A DNA stretch of 47,917 nucleotides, from contig CAYGCQ010000008.1 of NCBI GenBank assembly GCA_964348455.1, positions 1 through 47,917 on the forward strand, given 5' to 3'. The DNA is from UBA10133 sp964348455. GTDB taxonomy: Bacteria > Patescibacteriota > Microgenomatia > UBA1400 > MFAQ01. Below the pieces are notes generated by a model that was given only the letters and a program-made list of their open reading frames with translations, was not told the DNA's origin and ran no database searches. Below, one piece after another: positions 31,757-39,391 of this stretch (position 1 is the stretch's first letter; each line of letters begins with the position of its first letter). The position numbers and the translations under genes were made by a program.

Positions 31757-32503
31757 TTATTTAAAAACTATTTCTGACAATTTCTTTGAAATCTCATTTG
31801 GATTTGGAGCCTGCCAAACATTTCTTCCAATCGCGATACCTTTAGCTCCTGCACTCATGACGCCCTCGATTTCAGCATCCAGATTATCCCAATCGACCCT
31901 TTTCCCTCCTTGTGCCAGCACTCCTGTTTTTCCGGCTGCTCGTATTGTCCAACTAAAACTCTCTGGATCTCCCGTATAAGGAACTTTAACAAAATCAGCA
32001 TTTAGTTCCATTCCGATTCTCGCCGCGTAGGCCACCACGTCTCTATCAGACTCTCTTCCGGCCACCTTCTTACCTCTTGGATACATCCAAGCAATTACTA
32101 TCATTCCCAAAGCATGTGCCTCATCTTCAATTTTAGAAAACTCTACCAACATTTGCTCCTCGTGTTCACTCCCAACGTATATCGTGTATCCCACTCCAAT
32201 CGCACCTAAGGCTGCTGCCTTCTCAACTGTACAAAGCTGTAAAGAGAGTGGCTCCTCACCATAAAAAGAAGTTTTTCCATTTAGTTTAACTATTAGGGGA
32301 ACACCGCATTCTTTGTCATAGTATTTAGCCGCTACTCCTTCCTGAAATATCACCCCCGTGAAGTAGCCGTTCTTGGCAATTTCCATTACATAGGTAGGAT
32401 CAACACTCTTCTCATCAAAGTCTACAGGACCATGTTCAAAGCCTTGGTCATAAGCAATGAGCATTACTTTTCCATTTTTTTCTATTCTGGTTGTATCAAT
32501 CAT
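31757..32503 (-). CDS. Class I fructose-bisphosphate aldolase, DhnA (archaeal) type
   Basis: The 248-aa protein is a DhnA/DeoC-superfamily aldolase: IAYDQGFEHGP (15-26), the probable Schiff-base Lys173 in DFVKVPYTGD, and the phosphate-binding end GVLAQGGKR and GAKGIAIGRNVWQ. It cleaves or forms fructose-1,6-bisphosphate; related enzymes act in aromatic biosynthesis, but the pentose phosphate neighbours support a central-carbon role. It follows the LOG gene after 14 nt in a run with rpiB and the Rpe-like gene. Confidence 0.85.
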   Translation of the reverse strand: MIDTTRIEKNGKVMLIAYDQGFEHGPVDFDEKSVDPTYVMEIAKNGYFTGVIFQEGVAAKYYDKECGVPLIVKLNGKTSFYGEEPLSLQLCTVEKAAALGAIGVGYTIYVGSEHEEQMLVEFSKIEDEAHALGMIVIAWMYPRGKKVAGRESDRDVVAYAARIGMELNADFVKVPYTGDPESFSWTIRAAGKTGVLAQGGKRVDWDNLDAEIEGVMSAGAKGIAIGRNVWQAPNPNEISKKLSEIVFK

Positions 32504-32517
32504 GTTCTAATTAATTA

Positions 32518-33144
32518 TTATTCCATAAAAGCCTTCTCCCCACTCAGATCATCTTTTACCCCATCTTGATGGGGAGGCATCTGAGAATCAAACTCTTTCA
32601 AATACTCCAAGACTTGTTCGGGAGTAGTTGCGATTTTATACACTCTCAACGCTCCAGGCCTATCACCGATTTTCATGTTAGTGACCAGCGTTTCTATTAT
32701 TGGATACCAAAAATCACCATACAATATCAGAGGTTTATGGTGACCGAAGTACAAATACGCCAAACCCCAAGCCATACCAAGCTCAGACAACGTTCCAGTT
32801 CCCCCATTAAAAACAACGTACGCGTCTCCCAGCTCCAAGAGCTTCATGGTTCGATCTACATAATTGTTCATGATTATCTCTTTATCCGCTTTATTCAAAG
32901 GATCTTTTCCTTCAAAGTTCTCAATAAATTTAGGATAGAAGGTTGCTACCGAAGCCACCCCGCCACCCTCATGAGCACCGTCTGTTGCAGCCCTCATTAC
33001 TCCAGGACCTCCCCCATTTACAACTTCCAGCCCATTCTGAGCAATTAATCTAGTTACTTCTACAGTTTCTCGATAGAGTGGATCCTCAGGAGGGCAATCG
33101 GCAAATCCAAATACTGTAATGGCTTTCAGGTTCTTAAATGTCAT
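32518..33144 (-). CDS. LOG-family protein (nucleotide phosphoribohydrolase-like)
   Basis: The 208-aa protein has the LOG/TIGR00730 features VVNGGGPGVMRAATDGAHEGGG and the motif FNGGTGTLSELGMAW, in place of PGGxGTxxE. Such enzymes hydrolyse nucleoside monophosphates to base and ribose-5-phosphate (cytokinin activation in plants). Ribose-5-phosphate is the substrate of the RpiB encoded upstream. The ATG at 33144 is chosen over 33159 because TATAGT ends exactly 6 nt before it. Confidence 0.85.
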   Translation of the reverse strand: MTFKNLKAITVFGFADCPPEDPLYRETVEVTRLIAQNGLEVVNGGGPGVMRAATDGAHEGGGVASVATFYPKFIENFEGKDPLNKADKEIIMNNYVDRTMKLLELGDAYVVFNGGTGTLSELGMAWGLAYLYFGHHKPLILYGDFWYPIIETLVTNMKIGDRPGALRVYKIATTPEQVLEYLKEFDSQMPPHQDGVKDDLSGEKAFME

Positions 33145-33150
33145 ACTCCC

Positions 33151-33156
33151 ACTATA
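33151..33156 (-). promoter_or_regulatory. -10-like TATAGT of the LOG gene, leaderless
   Basis: TATAGT, then GGGAGT, then ATG on the minus strand. The GGGAG is too close to the ATG to be a normal Shine-Dalgarno. Confidence 0.4.
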
Positions 33157-33185
33157 CATGAATCTCTATGCAGCTGAACACAAAC

Positions 33186-33869
33186 TTAAACCACTCCCAA
33201 ATTTTCCAAGTTTTTCATCTCCAATTCCACATCTTCGGCATTAAAAAGGTCAGATCCGACCACAAATTCCATTCCCAGAAAATCTCTAGTAAATTCATCA
33301 TCTGCTATTTCTTGAGCCCATTCTGCTACTAAACATTTTTTAATATTTTCTAAATTTAAGCCTCCATCCACCACAATCTTTACGAACTCGCTCATTGCCC
33401 GAACTTTTTTTATTTTGTCCAAAACTCTTTCATCAAATTTTTGGACACCTTGGCTCCCCGCTTTCACACTCATCAAAAGAACACCATCAAGGTTATTTAT
33501 CATTTCTTCCAAACCATCCAGAGGCGTATCTATATCAAAAGCCAATCCAGCCTTCATACCGGCAAACTCCGTATCAGCGATAAATTTAGCTCTATCTTCC
33601 ATCCTTTCTACGTGACCGTAGAGAGAAGTCATCCCTGCGGCTGCACACCTATCTACCCAGTCTTCCGGTTTATCCACCATCAGTTGACCTTCAAAATCAA
33701 CAATTGTATCAATATTGAGCAAAATCTCCGGCATCACTGTTTCAGTAGGTGCAAATTTTCCATCTATTACGTCCATTTGCACCCTTTTAGATATCCCCCA
33801 AACTTTTTTTAACTTTTCTTCAAAAGAAGTAATATCCTTTTCAAGTATTGACGGCACAATGGTAATCAT
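33186..33869 (-). CDS. Ribulose-phosphate 3-epimerase-like TIM barrel
   Basis: The 227-aa protein aligns with Rpe: VPSILEKDITSFEEKL, MDVIDGKFAPTET, QLMVDKPEDWVD, LLMSVKAGSQGVQKF and VDGGLNLENI. The two Asp of the metal site are present (DVIDG and VDGG), but both metal-ligand His of Rpe (HxDxMDG and HLMV) are Gln. The enzyme may use a different metal geometry, or a different reaction such as that of hexulose-phosphate synthase relatives. It lies 0 nt from rpiB, so a pentose-phosphate role remains the best guess. Confidence 0.75.
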   Translation of the reverse strand: MITIVPSILEKDITSFEEKLKKVWGISKRVQMDVIDGKFAPTETVMPEILLNIDTIVDFEGQLMVDKPEDWVDRCAAAGMTSLYGHVERMEDRAKFIADTEFAGMKAGLAFDIDTPLDGLEEMINNLDGVLLMSVKAGSQGVQKFDERVLDKIKKVRAMSEFVKIVVDGGLNLENIKKCLVAEWAQEIADDEFTRDFLGMEFVVGSDLFNAEDVELEMKNLENLGVV

Positions 33870-34307
33870 CTAGAGTATATTATCTAATTTCATAATTCTT
33901 CTTTTGTACTTATCTTCACGGGAGGCTTCCTCCGACAAAAATATTTTTATCATTCTCATTACAGTCACCTCATCCACATAGTCTGAAGGAATTGAAAGCC
34001 CATTAATATCATCATCTGTTCTCCCCTTTTTTACCGCCTCTTCCTCAAACCCTAAACCACATCTCACCCCCACATATCTGTTCGCAGCAATCATCATTCC
34101 AAATCCATTTCTGCAGAACAGAATTAACCTATCACCGGATGAAGTAGCCGCTTTAACGGCTTCCTTCGCATAGTCAACGTAATCATCCTCAGCCACCAAA
34201 TCTTCGGCTCCCACGTCTTCAACTGTGTAGCCTTCATCCACGAGCCACTTTTTAATTGACTCTTTCATTTCAAACCCCCCATGATCAGCTCCCAATATTA
34301 CTTTCAT
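33870..34307 (-). CDS. rpiB: RpiB-family ribose-5-phosphate isomerase
   Basis: The 145-aa protein has the RpiB/LacAB start MKVILGADHGGFEMKESIKKWL, then DYVDYAKEAVKAA, ILFCRNGFGMMIAANR with the catalytic-base Cys, and GVRCGLGFEEEAV. The usual CGTGIG loop is CRNGFG, and the later RxHNDAN region reads RTDDDIN, so a conserved His is missing. It interconverts ribose-5- and ribulose-5-phosphate, feeding the Rpe-like enzyme encoded immediately downstream. TATAAT lies 8 nt before the ATG, inside the edge of a structured element (34317-34418). Confidence 0.85.
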   Translation of the reverse strand: MKVILGADHGGFEMKESIKKWLVDEGYTVEDVGAEDLVAEDDYVDYAKEAVKAATSSGDRLILFCRNGFGMMIAANRYVGVRCGLGFEEEAVKKGRTDDDINGLSIPSDYVDEVTVMRMIKIFLSEEASREDKYKRRIMKLDNIL

Positions 34308-34315
34308 ATTTAAGC

Positions 34316-34321
34316 ATTATA
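34316..34321 (-). promoter_or_regulatory. -10 of rpiB, overlapping the structured element
   Basis: TATAAT on the minus strand followed by GCTTAAAT and the rpiB ATG. Its bases are part of the TTATAGC/GCTATAA stem of the adjacent element. Confidence 0.5.
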
Positions 34322-34418
34322 GCGGAGTTTAACGAGCTATAAGCAAATATAAGAGGAAGCTCAGAAGCAATATTTCAATAATTAGTTATTGTTGAAAAGG
34401 CGCCGAGCAAGCTCTCAT
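34317..34418. ncRNA. Structured element, copy B (before rpiB, after sufT)
   Basis: Plus-strand layout: hairpin TTATAGC (34317-34323)/GCTATAA (34336-34342); outer stem ATAAGAG (34349-34355)/CTCTCAT (34412-34418); conserved GAAGCTCAG; hairpin TTCAATAAT (34374-34382)/ATTGTTGAA (34388-34396); conserved CGAGCAAG. Copies at 39286-39388 and 44660-44758 keep the conserved blocks, while the stems change on both sides. Strand is uncertain: one stem wobbles favourably on plus, another on minus. Confidence 0.5.
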
Positions 34419-34473
34419 TATTTAATACTATATCAAAGGAAACAAAAATTAGCATTTTTCAATCCACAGCACT

Positions 34474-34534
34474 TGTCCAAACTTAAAAAGATCACGCAAG
34501 GCGAAAAAGCATGGTTTTCTTTGTACCCAAAGAA
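34474..34534 (-). repeat. Structured intergenic repeat R, copy 2
   Basis: Minus strand: hairpin TTCTTTG-GGTA-CAAAGAA, then AACCATGC, TTTTTCG, TTGCGTGA, TCTTTTT and TTGGACA. It starts 7 nt after the sufT stop, so it may terminate the upstream operon. It is homologous to 953-1013. Confidence 0.6.
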
Positions 34535-34541
34535 TAAGTTA

Positions 34542-34844
34542 TCAATCTAGTCCCAGTTCTGCTTTTAATTCTTCAGACATAGCATCTTTGCTCCAAGGGG
34601 GGTCCCAAACCAAATCTACAGTCACACTCTTAACCTCAGGAACTTCATTCATTGCCTCTCTAACCTTTTTATCAATTACAGGGGCCAGGGGGCATCCAGG
34701 ACTCGTCAGTGTCATCTCTATTTCCGCCTCACCGGCTTCATAGCGAACATCATATATCAAACCAAGATCTACAATACTCACACCCAATTCAGGATCAATC
34801 ACTTTTTTCAAAGCTTCACGAATTTTATCTTCAATCATTATCAT
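34542..34844 (-). CDS. SufT-like MIP18/DUF59 Fe-S maturation protein
   Basis: The 100-aa protein is a MIP18 (DUF59/PaaD) domain: DPELGVSIVDLGLIYDV, then MTLTSPGCPL with the conserved Cys, and VDLVWDPPWSKDAMSEELKAELGL. SufT proteins help deliver Fe-S clusters to target proteins. It belongs with the suf genes to its right, although separated from them by redox and GH36 genes. The upstream small membrane protein stop overlaps its start (TAATG). Confidence 0.9.
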   Translation of the reverse strand: MIMIEDKIREALKKVIDPELGVSIVDLGLIYDVRYEAGEAEIEMTLTSPGCPLAPVIDKKVREAMNEVPEVKSVTVDLVWDPPWSKDAMSEELKAELGLD

Positions 34845-35035
34845 TACCTTATTTTAAACTGTGCTTCGATCAAAACAAAGAGGCCCCACACAGCTAAAGT
34901 TAGCGCAATCAACATCCACTGGGTACTTGCCAACCATAGGTCAGTACCAATAGCACCAATAAGCGCCAACATTACACACACAATTGAAGCATAGACCAAT
35001 AGCTTTCCAACTCCCAATTTATCCTTCCTTCTCAT
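34844..35035 (-). CDS. Small two-helix membrane protein
   Basis: The 63-aa protein MRRKDKLGVGKLL has two hydrophobic helices (about 11-32 and 38-57) and short charged ends. No family recognised. Its stop overlaps the sufT start by one base, so it is translated with it. Confidence 0.6.
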   Translation of the reverse strand: MRRKDKLGVGKLLVYASIVCVMLALIGAIGTDLWLASTQWMLIALTLAVWGLFVLIEAQFKIR

Positions 35036-35106
35036 TCATTCCACCCCCTCTCATAATATATATTACAAATACTCCTATCCTTTCAGTATAACAAAAACAA
35101 GGTTTC

Positions 35107-36705
35107 TTATTGTTCTTTCTTTTTAAAAAGATCGATATATTTATCCAGGGTCGTTTTTGTCATTAGTTTGAAGCTATCTCCGATCCAGACCGCCCCCTTA
35201 CCTTTTTTCATAAAATCAAATAACTCATTGCTTTGAGTTTCTGTTATTCCCGCTCCCTTTCTCCCCACATAGCAGTCAGCATCATTGATCCAAACTTTCC
35301 CATTTAAAAATATTCTTGAGCTGCTATTTCTCAAACTTTCTTTAAACATAAAGTTATTGATCATCTTCCCAACGATCGGCAAGCTAGATACATAGGGGTT
35401 AATAGTATCTATCCCTACTCTTGCGGAATCAACGACCCCAACCAGTGGCGAAAGCTGTGTGATAGCCGACAACAGATGAGTCTTCTCTCCGGCCGCTTCC
35501 CGAATAGTCTTATATCCCAGCCTCAAGGCCTGCGCTCTGGTCATCGGCAAATAATAGTTATTTGAAAAACAAACTGGATAAGTAAAATCAATTTTTAACA
35601 TCTCAAATCCCATATCTAAGAACTGCTTTATCACTTTTTGAATATATTTTTGTACTTCCGGGTGAGTAGGATCCAAGACTTTTAGAGACAGGGAAGGAAG
35701 GAAGTCTATCGGTGAACTTTGTCTCCCTTCCAAATTTCTCCCTCTATTACCTTTTAAAAACCACTCCGGGTGATTGGCATATACGTTACTTTTTGGACTA
35801 GCTACGAAAGGTGCTAACCAAATTCCGGCCTTAAGACCAGCCTTATTTATCTCTCGGACCACCTTTTCAAATCCCGAAGGAAAACTGTTGTTTACCTCTA
35901 GCCAATCTCCCCAAACACAGTACCCGGCGTCAATCTCAATGTACTGGAGACTGGATCTTTTTGGAAAGATAGACAAGGCTCTTAGTTGATCCAGCAAATA
36001 ATTCTCACTCACGGTATTTCCTTGATAATAGTAAGCACAGCACAGCCCCACCGGAGGTGTCTTGGTTTTTTTGGTATTGGAATACCTTACCATCAAATCG
36101 GCGTATTCGCCTAAAGTCTCTTTGGGGCCTTTTCCGGCCACATAAGCAATTTTCTCGGATATGATTTTTTCACCCTGCTTTAAAACCAGACCATCCTGCT
36201 GACAAGTTACCCTAATGGTTATCTTTGTTTTATCTTGACGAAGAAAAATTTGGGTGAACTGATCGGCCGAAGTTACGGCTCCCACCACCAAACTCTTATC
36301 GGAAAAGATCATTTCCGTAAACCATTCATTTACCATTGAGTTATTCAGATACCCAAAGCTTTCTAAAAAAGAATAAGGGTTCTGGTCTCTCTTTAGAAAG
36401 AATTTACTTCTCGGGGTTTTAACTATTTTTTCACGATACCCTGAGAAGCTCGACTGCCCCCAACCATTTTCCAAAATTTTATCCGGCTTACCCTCAAATT
36501 CGTACTCCGATACCAAAATAGAATTTATTTTTATTTCAATTTTACTTTCATTAGTTACTTCTACTTGAAATATAAAGCTTCCCGAATCTTCTTCCACTCG
36601 TCTTCTGACTATCTTAATATTTTCTGAGTTTAAGGAGTCGATGTACTTTGTGGCACCATCGATTTGTGCAAATACTCCAAAGATAGAACTAGAAATACTT
36701 CTCAT
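35107..36705 (-). CDS. GH36-type alpha-galactosidase-like glycosidase
   Basis: The protein (532 aa from MRSISSSIFG) has an N-terminal beta-sandwich region to about 210 and a TIM barrel typical of GH36/clan D. Examples are IEIDAGYCVWGDWLEVNNSFP, GLKAGIWLAPFVASPKSNVYANHPEW, MLKIDFTYP with the likely nucleophile Asp, and VDSARVGIDT for the acid/base region. It would release alpha-linked galactose or a similar sugar. There is no signal peptide, so it is probably cytoplasmic. It overlaps the reductase gene by 17 nt (41 nt if ATG 36729 is used), an odd partner for redox genes. Confidence 0.85.
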   Translation of the reverse strand: MRSISSSIFGVFAQIDGATKYIDSLNSENIKIVRRRVEEDSGSFIFQVEVTNESKIEIKINSILVSEYEFEGKPDKILENGWGQSSFSGYREKIVKTPRSKFFLKRDQNPYSFLESFGYLNNSMVNEWFTEMIFSDKSLVVGAVTSADQFTQIFLRQDKTKITIRVTCQQDGLVLKQGEKIISEKIAYVAGKGPKETLGEYADLMVRYSNTKKTKTPPVGLCCAYYYQGNTVSENYLLDQLRALSIFPKRSSLQYIEIDAGYCVWGDWLEVNNSFPSGFEKVVREINKAGLKAGIWLAPFVASPKSNVYANHPEWFLKGNRGRNLEGRQSSPIDFLPSLSLKVLDPTHPEVQKYIQKVIKQFLDMGFEMLKIDFTYPVCFSNNYYLPMTRAQALRLGYKTIREAAGEKTHLLSAITQLSPLVGVVDSARVGIDTINPYVSSLPIVGKMINNFMFKESLRNSSSRIFLNGKVWINDADCYVGRKGAGITETQSNELFDFMKKGKGAVWIGDSFKLMTKTTLDKYIDLFKKKEQ

Positions 36706-37396
36706 AAAATATCTTGATCTCCGGAACACCCTTATCTCTCAATTTTTTTTCGGTCTCATTGATCATTTCCGGAGATCCACAAAGATAGACTAAAGATTTT
36801 TCCCAATTATTGTCCAGATGATCTATCACAGCACCCACATGTCCCCTATATCCGGGCCAATCCGCATTCGGTTTCGAGAGCACTGTGTCCATTTTAAAAT
36901 TATCAAAATCTCGACTAATATTATCCATTTCTTTTAGCCAATAAAGATCTTCCTCGTGCCTCATCCCCCAGACAAGTTTCACCTTACCTGGAAAATGTTT
37001 CTTATAAAGCAGGTCCTCTATCATGGGCTTAAATGGGGCAATTCCTGTCCCTGTGGCAACAAACAGTATCCTTTTAGCCTCGAACAATAGAGAGTCTTCT
37101 ACTGTAAACTTTCCCAAGAAGCCAAAAACCTCAACTTCATCCCCAATTTTAAGGCCCAAAATAAATTTGGATCCGATTCCCATCGGACTGACATCTACCA
37201 ACAAATCAATTGTCCTCTTACCGGGAACACTAGCCACCGAATAGGATCTTCTCATCCCCTCACCACTTACCTTAATGCTTGCATGCTGGCCAGGAAGATA
37301 ATTCATGATTTCCCCAAAAGAAATTCTGATCAACCAATTATTCCCTGCCAAGTTTTCTTTAAACTCCACCCTCCCTATCATTTTTCTGGGTGCCAT
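36689..37396 (-). CDS. FAD-binding oxidoreductase of the ferredoxin reductase family
   Basis: The 235-aa FNR-like flavoprotein has the FAD motif MRRSYSVAS (RxYS), IGSKFILGLKIGDEVEVFG, the NAD(P)-phosphate motif VATGTGIAPF and the C-terminal YLCGSPEM. No 2Fe-2S domain is fused. It moves electrons between NAD(P)H and a separate carrier (ferredoxin, flavodoxin or a thiol system). It lies 8 nt after the ccdA-like gene. In this setting it could supply electrons for Fe-S assembly or to the CcdA/DsbA pair. Confidence 0.85.
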   Translation of the reverse strand: MAPRKMIGRVEFKENLAGNNWLIRISFGEIMNYLPGQHASIKVSGEGMRRSYSVASVPGKRTIDLLVDVSPMGIGSKFILGLKIGDEVEVFGFLGKFTVEDSLLFEAKRILFVATGTGIAPFKPMIEDLLYKKHFPGKVKLVWGMRHEEDLYWLKEMDNISRDFDNFKMDTVLSKPNADWPGYRGHVGAVIDHLDNNWEKSLVYLCGSPEMINETEKKLRDKGVPEIKIFYEKYF

Positions 37397-37404
37397 AAGT
37401 ATTA

Positions 37405-38094
37405 TTACCTAGCAAATATTAAATAACCCACCACGATCAGTGCAACTCCCAATAGGAATCTCATCCATTTTGTATTTTTATGTTCCCACTCTTTCATGTC
37501 TACAACCTGCTTACCTTCCCCCATTGCTAAAAGTATTACCAAAAGAGGCGTAATAAAAACCAAGTTGTAATAAAGAAATAACCCCAACACTTGAGCCATT
37601 GGCAGTCCCGACCTTGCGATAACAGCAGTAGTTCCAATATACAAAGGCATCATGCAAGGGGTAGCAAATACAGTCGTCAAAAAACCGATGAGTGCCGCTA
37701 CCCCCACACTAGTCTTAGCCATCAATTTGTTTATTTTTTCAAAACCAATCTTCGGCATTCTCAAATGAATTGGTAAGTCTTGCCAAAAAACATCTTTTAG
37801 TTGAATAAAACCTGCAATCATAATTGCTCCACCAATTACATACTTAAAAACACCTGCCAACCACCATCGCTGCAAATAATAAGCAGCACTATAAAAAGAC
37901 AGCCCGAGGAGAAGATATGTTACAAAGACACTTAGTATATAAACCAACCCAATTTTGTAAATCCATTTCTTGTCCTTACTCCTTCCACCAAACACTAACA
38001 AATACCCCAAAAAGGTAATCAGCATTCCTATACCACATGGATTCAAGCCATTGGCCAATGCCGTTGCTGTTAATACCGGAATGCTTATTTGCAT
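37405..38094 (-). CDS. CcdA/DsbD-like transmembrane thiol electron carrier
   Basis: The 229-aa protein has about six transmembrane segments and the two CcdA cysteines in LNPCG (Cys20) and ATPCMMP (Cys147), which carry reducing equivalents from cytoplasmic thioredoxin across the membrane. It lies 1 nt from the DsbA-like gene, which encodes its probable partner. Confidence 0.88.
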   Translation of the reverse strand: MQISIPVLTATALANGLNPCGIGMLITFLGYLLVFGGRSKDKKWIYKIGLVYILSVFVTYLLLGLSFYSAAYYLQRWWLAGVFKYVIGGAIMIAGFIQLKDVFWQDLPIHLRMPKIGFEKINKLMAKTSVGVAALIGFLTTVFATPCMMPLYIGTTAVIARSGLPMAQVLGLFLYYNLVFITPLLVILLAMGEGKQVVDMKEWEHKNTKWMRFLLGVALIVVGYLIFAR

Positions 38095-38095
38095 T

Positions 38096-38731
38096 TTATT
38101 TTATGTCAAGTAGTTGTTTAACTTTATCCACCACGAAAGGTGCTCCGACTTGTTCTCCATTGACAAAAAATGTTGGTGTTCCGGAAAGCCTAAGCGAATC
38201 TGCCAGTCTGGCATCCAAAGAAACAAAATCGGACACCTCATTTGATTTTAACTTTTCCTTAAATATTTTTTCATCTAAACCTAGACTCTTAGCATATCCG
38301 ACAATCAAATCTTCCGGATTGCTCACAACCGACCACTCTTCCTGCTTATCAAACATCAAACCCATCATCTCCCAGCCTTTACCCAGAACTCTTCCGGCTT
38401 CAACCGCTTTGGCCGAAATCAGAGCATGTTTGTGAACGTTCGCAGGCAAAGGGAAATGTCTCATTACGATCTTTACTCCCGGCATCGTAAATAACTCTTT
38501 TGTTTCAGATTCGGCAAATCTACACGACGGACATTGAATATCAGAGAACTTAACCACCGTAACTTTTGTATCCCCATTTTCTTTTACGAACCTAGCCCCA
38601 TCGATCAAAATTTTTTCATCTACCTTAAGTCCACCTTCTGTACCGGCCATCTTCGATAGCCCCCAGATTATAAGTAGTAGTAGGACTGCACTTCCTATAG
38701 TAACTTTTAGTATCAATTTCCAATCATTCAT
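38096..38731 (-). CDS. Membrane-anchored DsbA-like thiol oxidoreductase
   Basis: The 211-aa protein starts MNDWKLILKV, with a transmembrane anchor at about 6-25, and has a thioredoxin/DsbA fold with active site CPSC (Cys67, Cys70) in VKFSDIQCPSC. The cis-Pro loop is LSGTPTFFVNGEQVG. The helical insertion of DsbA/DsbG proteins is present (about 95-165). The upstream in-frame ATG at 38773 lies within repeat sequence and is rejected. It acts on secreted proteins, probably kept reduced or recycled by the adjacent CcdA. Confidence 0.88.
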   Translation of the reverse strand: MNDWKLILKVTIGSAVLLLLIIWGLSKMAGTEGGLKVDEKILIDGARFVKENGDTKVTVVKFSDIQCPSCRFAESETKELFTMPGVKIVMRHFPLPANVHKHALISAKAVEAGRVLGKGWEMMGLMFDKQEEWSVVSNPEDLIVGYAKSLGLDEKIFKEKLKSNEVSDFVSLDARLADSLRLSGTPTFFVNGEQVGAPFVVDKVKQLLDIK

Positions 38732-38740
38732 TATATTGTA

Positions 38741-38776
38741 ATTGCGAGTAACGGAGTGATGTGGCAATCTCACTCC
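38741..38776. repeat. TTGCGAG...GCAATCTC dispersed-type repeat
   Basis: ATTGCGAG, then the inverted pair GGAGTGA (38753-38759)/TCACTCC (38770-38776) around TGTGGCAATC. It resembles the small dispersed repeats with TTGCGAG and GCAATC ends common in many bacterial genomes. It is 10 nt upstream of the DsbA-like start. Confidence 0.5.
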
Positions 38777-38807
38777 ACCTTGCGCGTTTTTAAATTTTAA
38801 TTATTTT

Positions 38808-38838
38808 GTCACTCCTACAAAGGCAGAAGTCCATCAAG
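38808..38838. repeat. dRS3-like inverted repeat, degenerate
   Basis: GTCACTCCTAC-AAAG-GCAGAAGTCC then ATCAAG, directly abutting the sufU stop codon. It is imperfect compared with 42487. Confidence 0.5.
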
Positions 38839-39234
38839 CTATTCATTATCAAATATCTTCAATAATGCTCTGTACCCGAGTGTAGCACATTTCATTCTAC
38901 CTGGATTTATCTCCCCACCCAAAAGTTCTACTATACCTGCTTCTCCAAACTTTTCTAAATCTTCTTTACTCATACCTATCACTTTTTCGGAAAGCATGCT
39001 GGCGGAAGCAGTAGAGATTGCACACCCCACCCCCTGCCACCTCATTTCTTTTATTACAAGAGTCTCCCCGTCTTGAGTTTTTGAGTTCTTGAGTTTTTGA
39101 GTTCTTACTTGTATTCGTATCATATCCCCACACGAAGCATTCGACTCATCCATACTCACATCGGCATCATCGAGCGTCCCAAAATTCCTAGGATTCTTAT
39201 AATGATCAATGATTATATCTTTATAGTCAGACAT
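38839..39234 (-). CDS. sufU: SufU-type Fe-S scaffold/sulfur acceptor
   Basis: The 131-aa NifU-N/IscU-like protein has three conserved Cys: Cys35 (NASCGD), Cys71 (GVGCAIS) and Cys116 (RMKCATLG), plus Asp37. It accepts sulfur from SufS for cluster assembly. Between the second and third strands it carries the insert RTQKLKNSKTQDGE (44-57), encoded by two tandem 16-nt repeats (39073-39104). The insert is in frame and falls in a likely surface hairpin, so function is probably kept. A structured element lies between sufS and this gene. Confidence 0.9.
   Translation of the reverse strand: MSDYKDIIIDHYKNPRNFGTLDDADVSMDESNASCGDMIRIQVRTQKLKNSKTQDGETLVIKEMRWQGVGCAISTASASMLSEKVIGMSKEDLEKFGEAGIVELLGGEINPGRMKCATLGYRALLKIFDNE
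39073..39104. repeat. Tandem 2 x 16-nt repeat inside sufU
   Basis: Two perfect copies of TTGAGTTTTTGAGTTC. The minus strand encodes TQKLKNSKTQ. The related sequence at 106-135 in the ligase gene encodes the same KNSKTQ core. Confidence 0.85.
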
Positions 39235-39285
39235 ATTTATTTATGCAAATACTTTTAGAACTTCTCTAATTTTATAATCAAGCAT

Positions 39286-39388
39286 AGTAATTAAGCTACT
39301 TCGTATTACTTGCGATTATAATAAGGAAGCGCAGTCTAGATACTTCAATAATAATGATTATTGAAGAGAAGACGAGCAAGCTCTAATC
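39286..39388. ncRNA. Structured element, copy A (before sufU)
   Basis: Plus-strand layout: hairpin AGTAAT (39286-39291)/ATTACT (39305-39310); outer pairing GATTA/TAATC (39314-39318, 39384-39388); conserved GAAGCGCAG; perfect 10-bp hairpin CTTCAATAAT (39343-39352)/ATTATTGAAG (39357-39366); conserved CGAGCAAG. A TATAAT (39273-39278) sits just upstream on the plus strand. It is homologous to 34317-34418 and 44660-44758. Confidence 0.5.
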
Positions 39389-39391
39389 AAC

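Noticed and set aside
34317..34418. Simple 5'-UTR riboswitch of rpiB
   Set aside because: The best rpiB promoter lies at the gene-proximal edge of the element, so most of the element would not be in the mRNA; it was kept as a structured element of uncertain strand.
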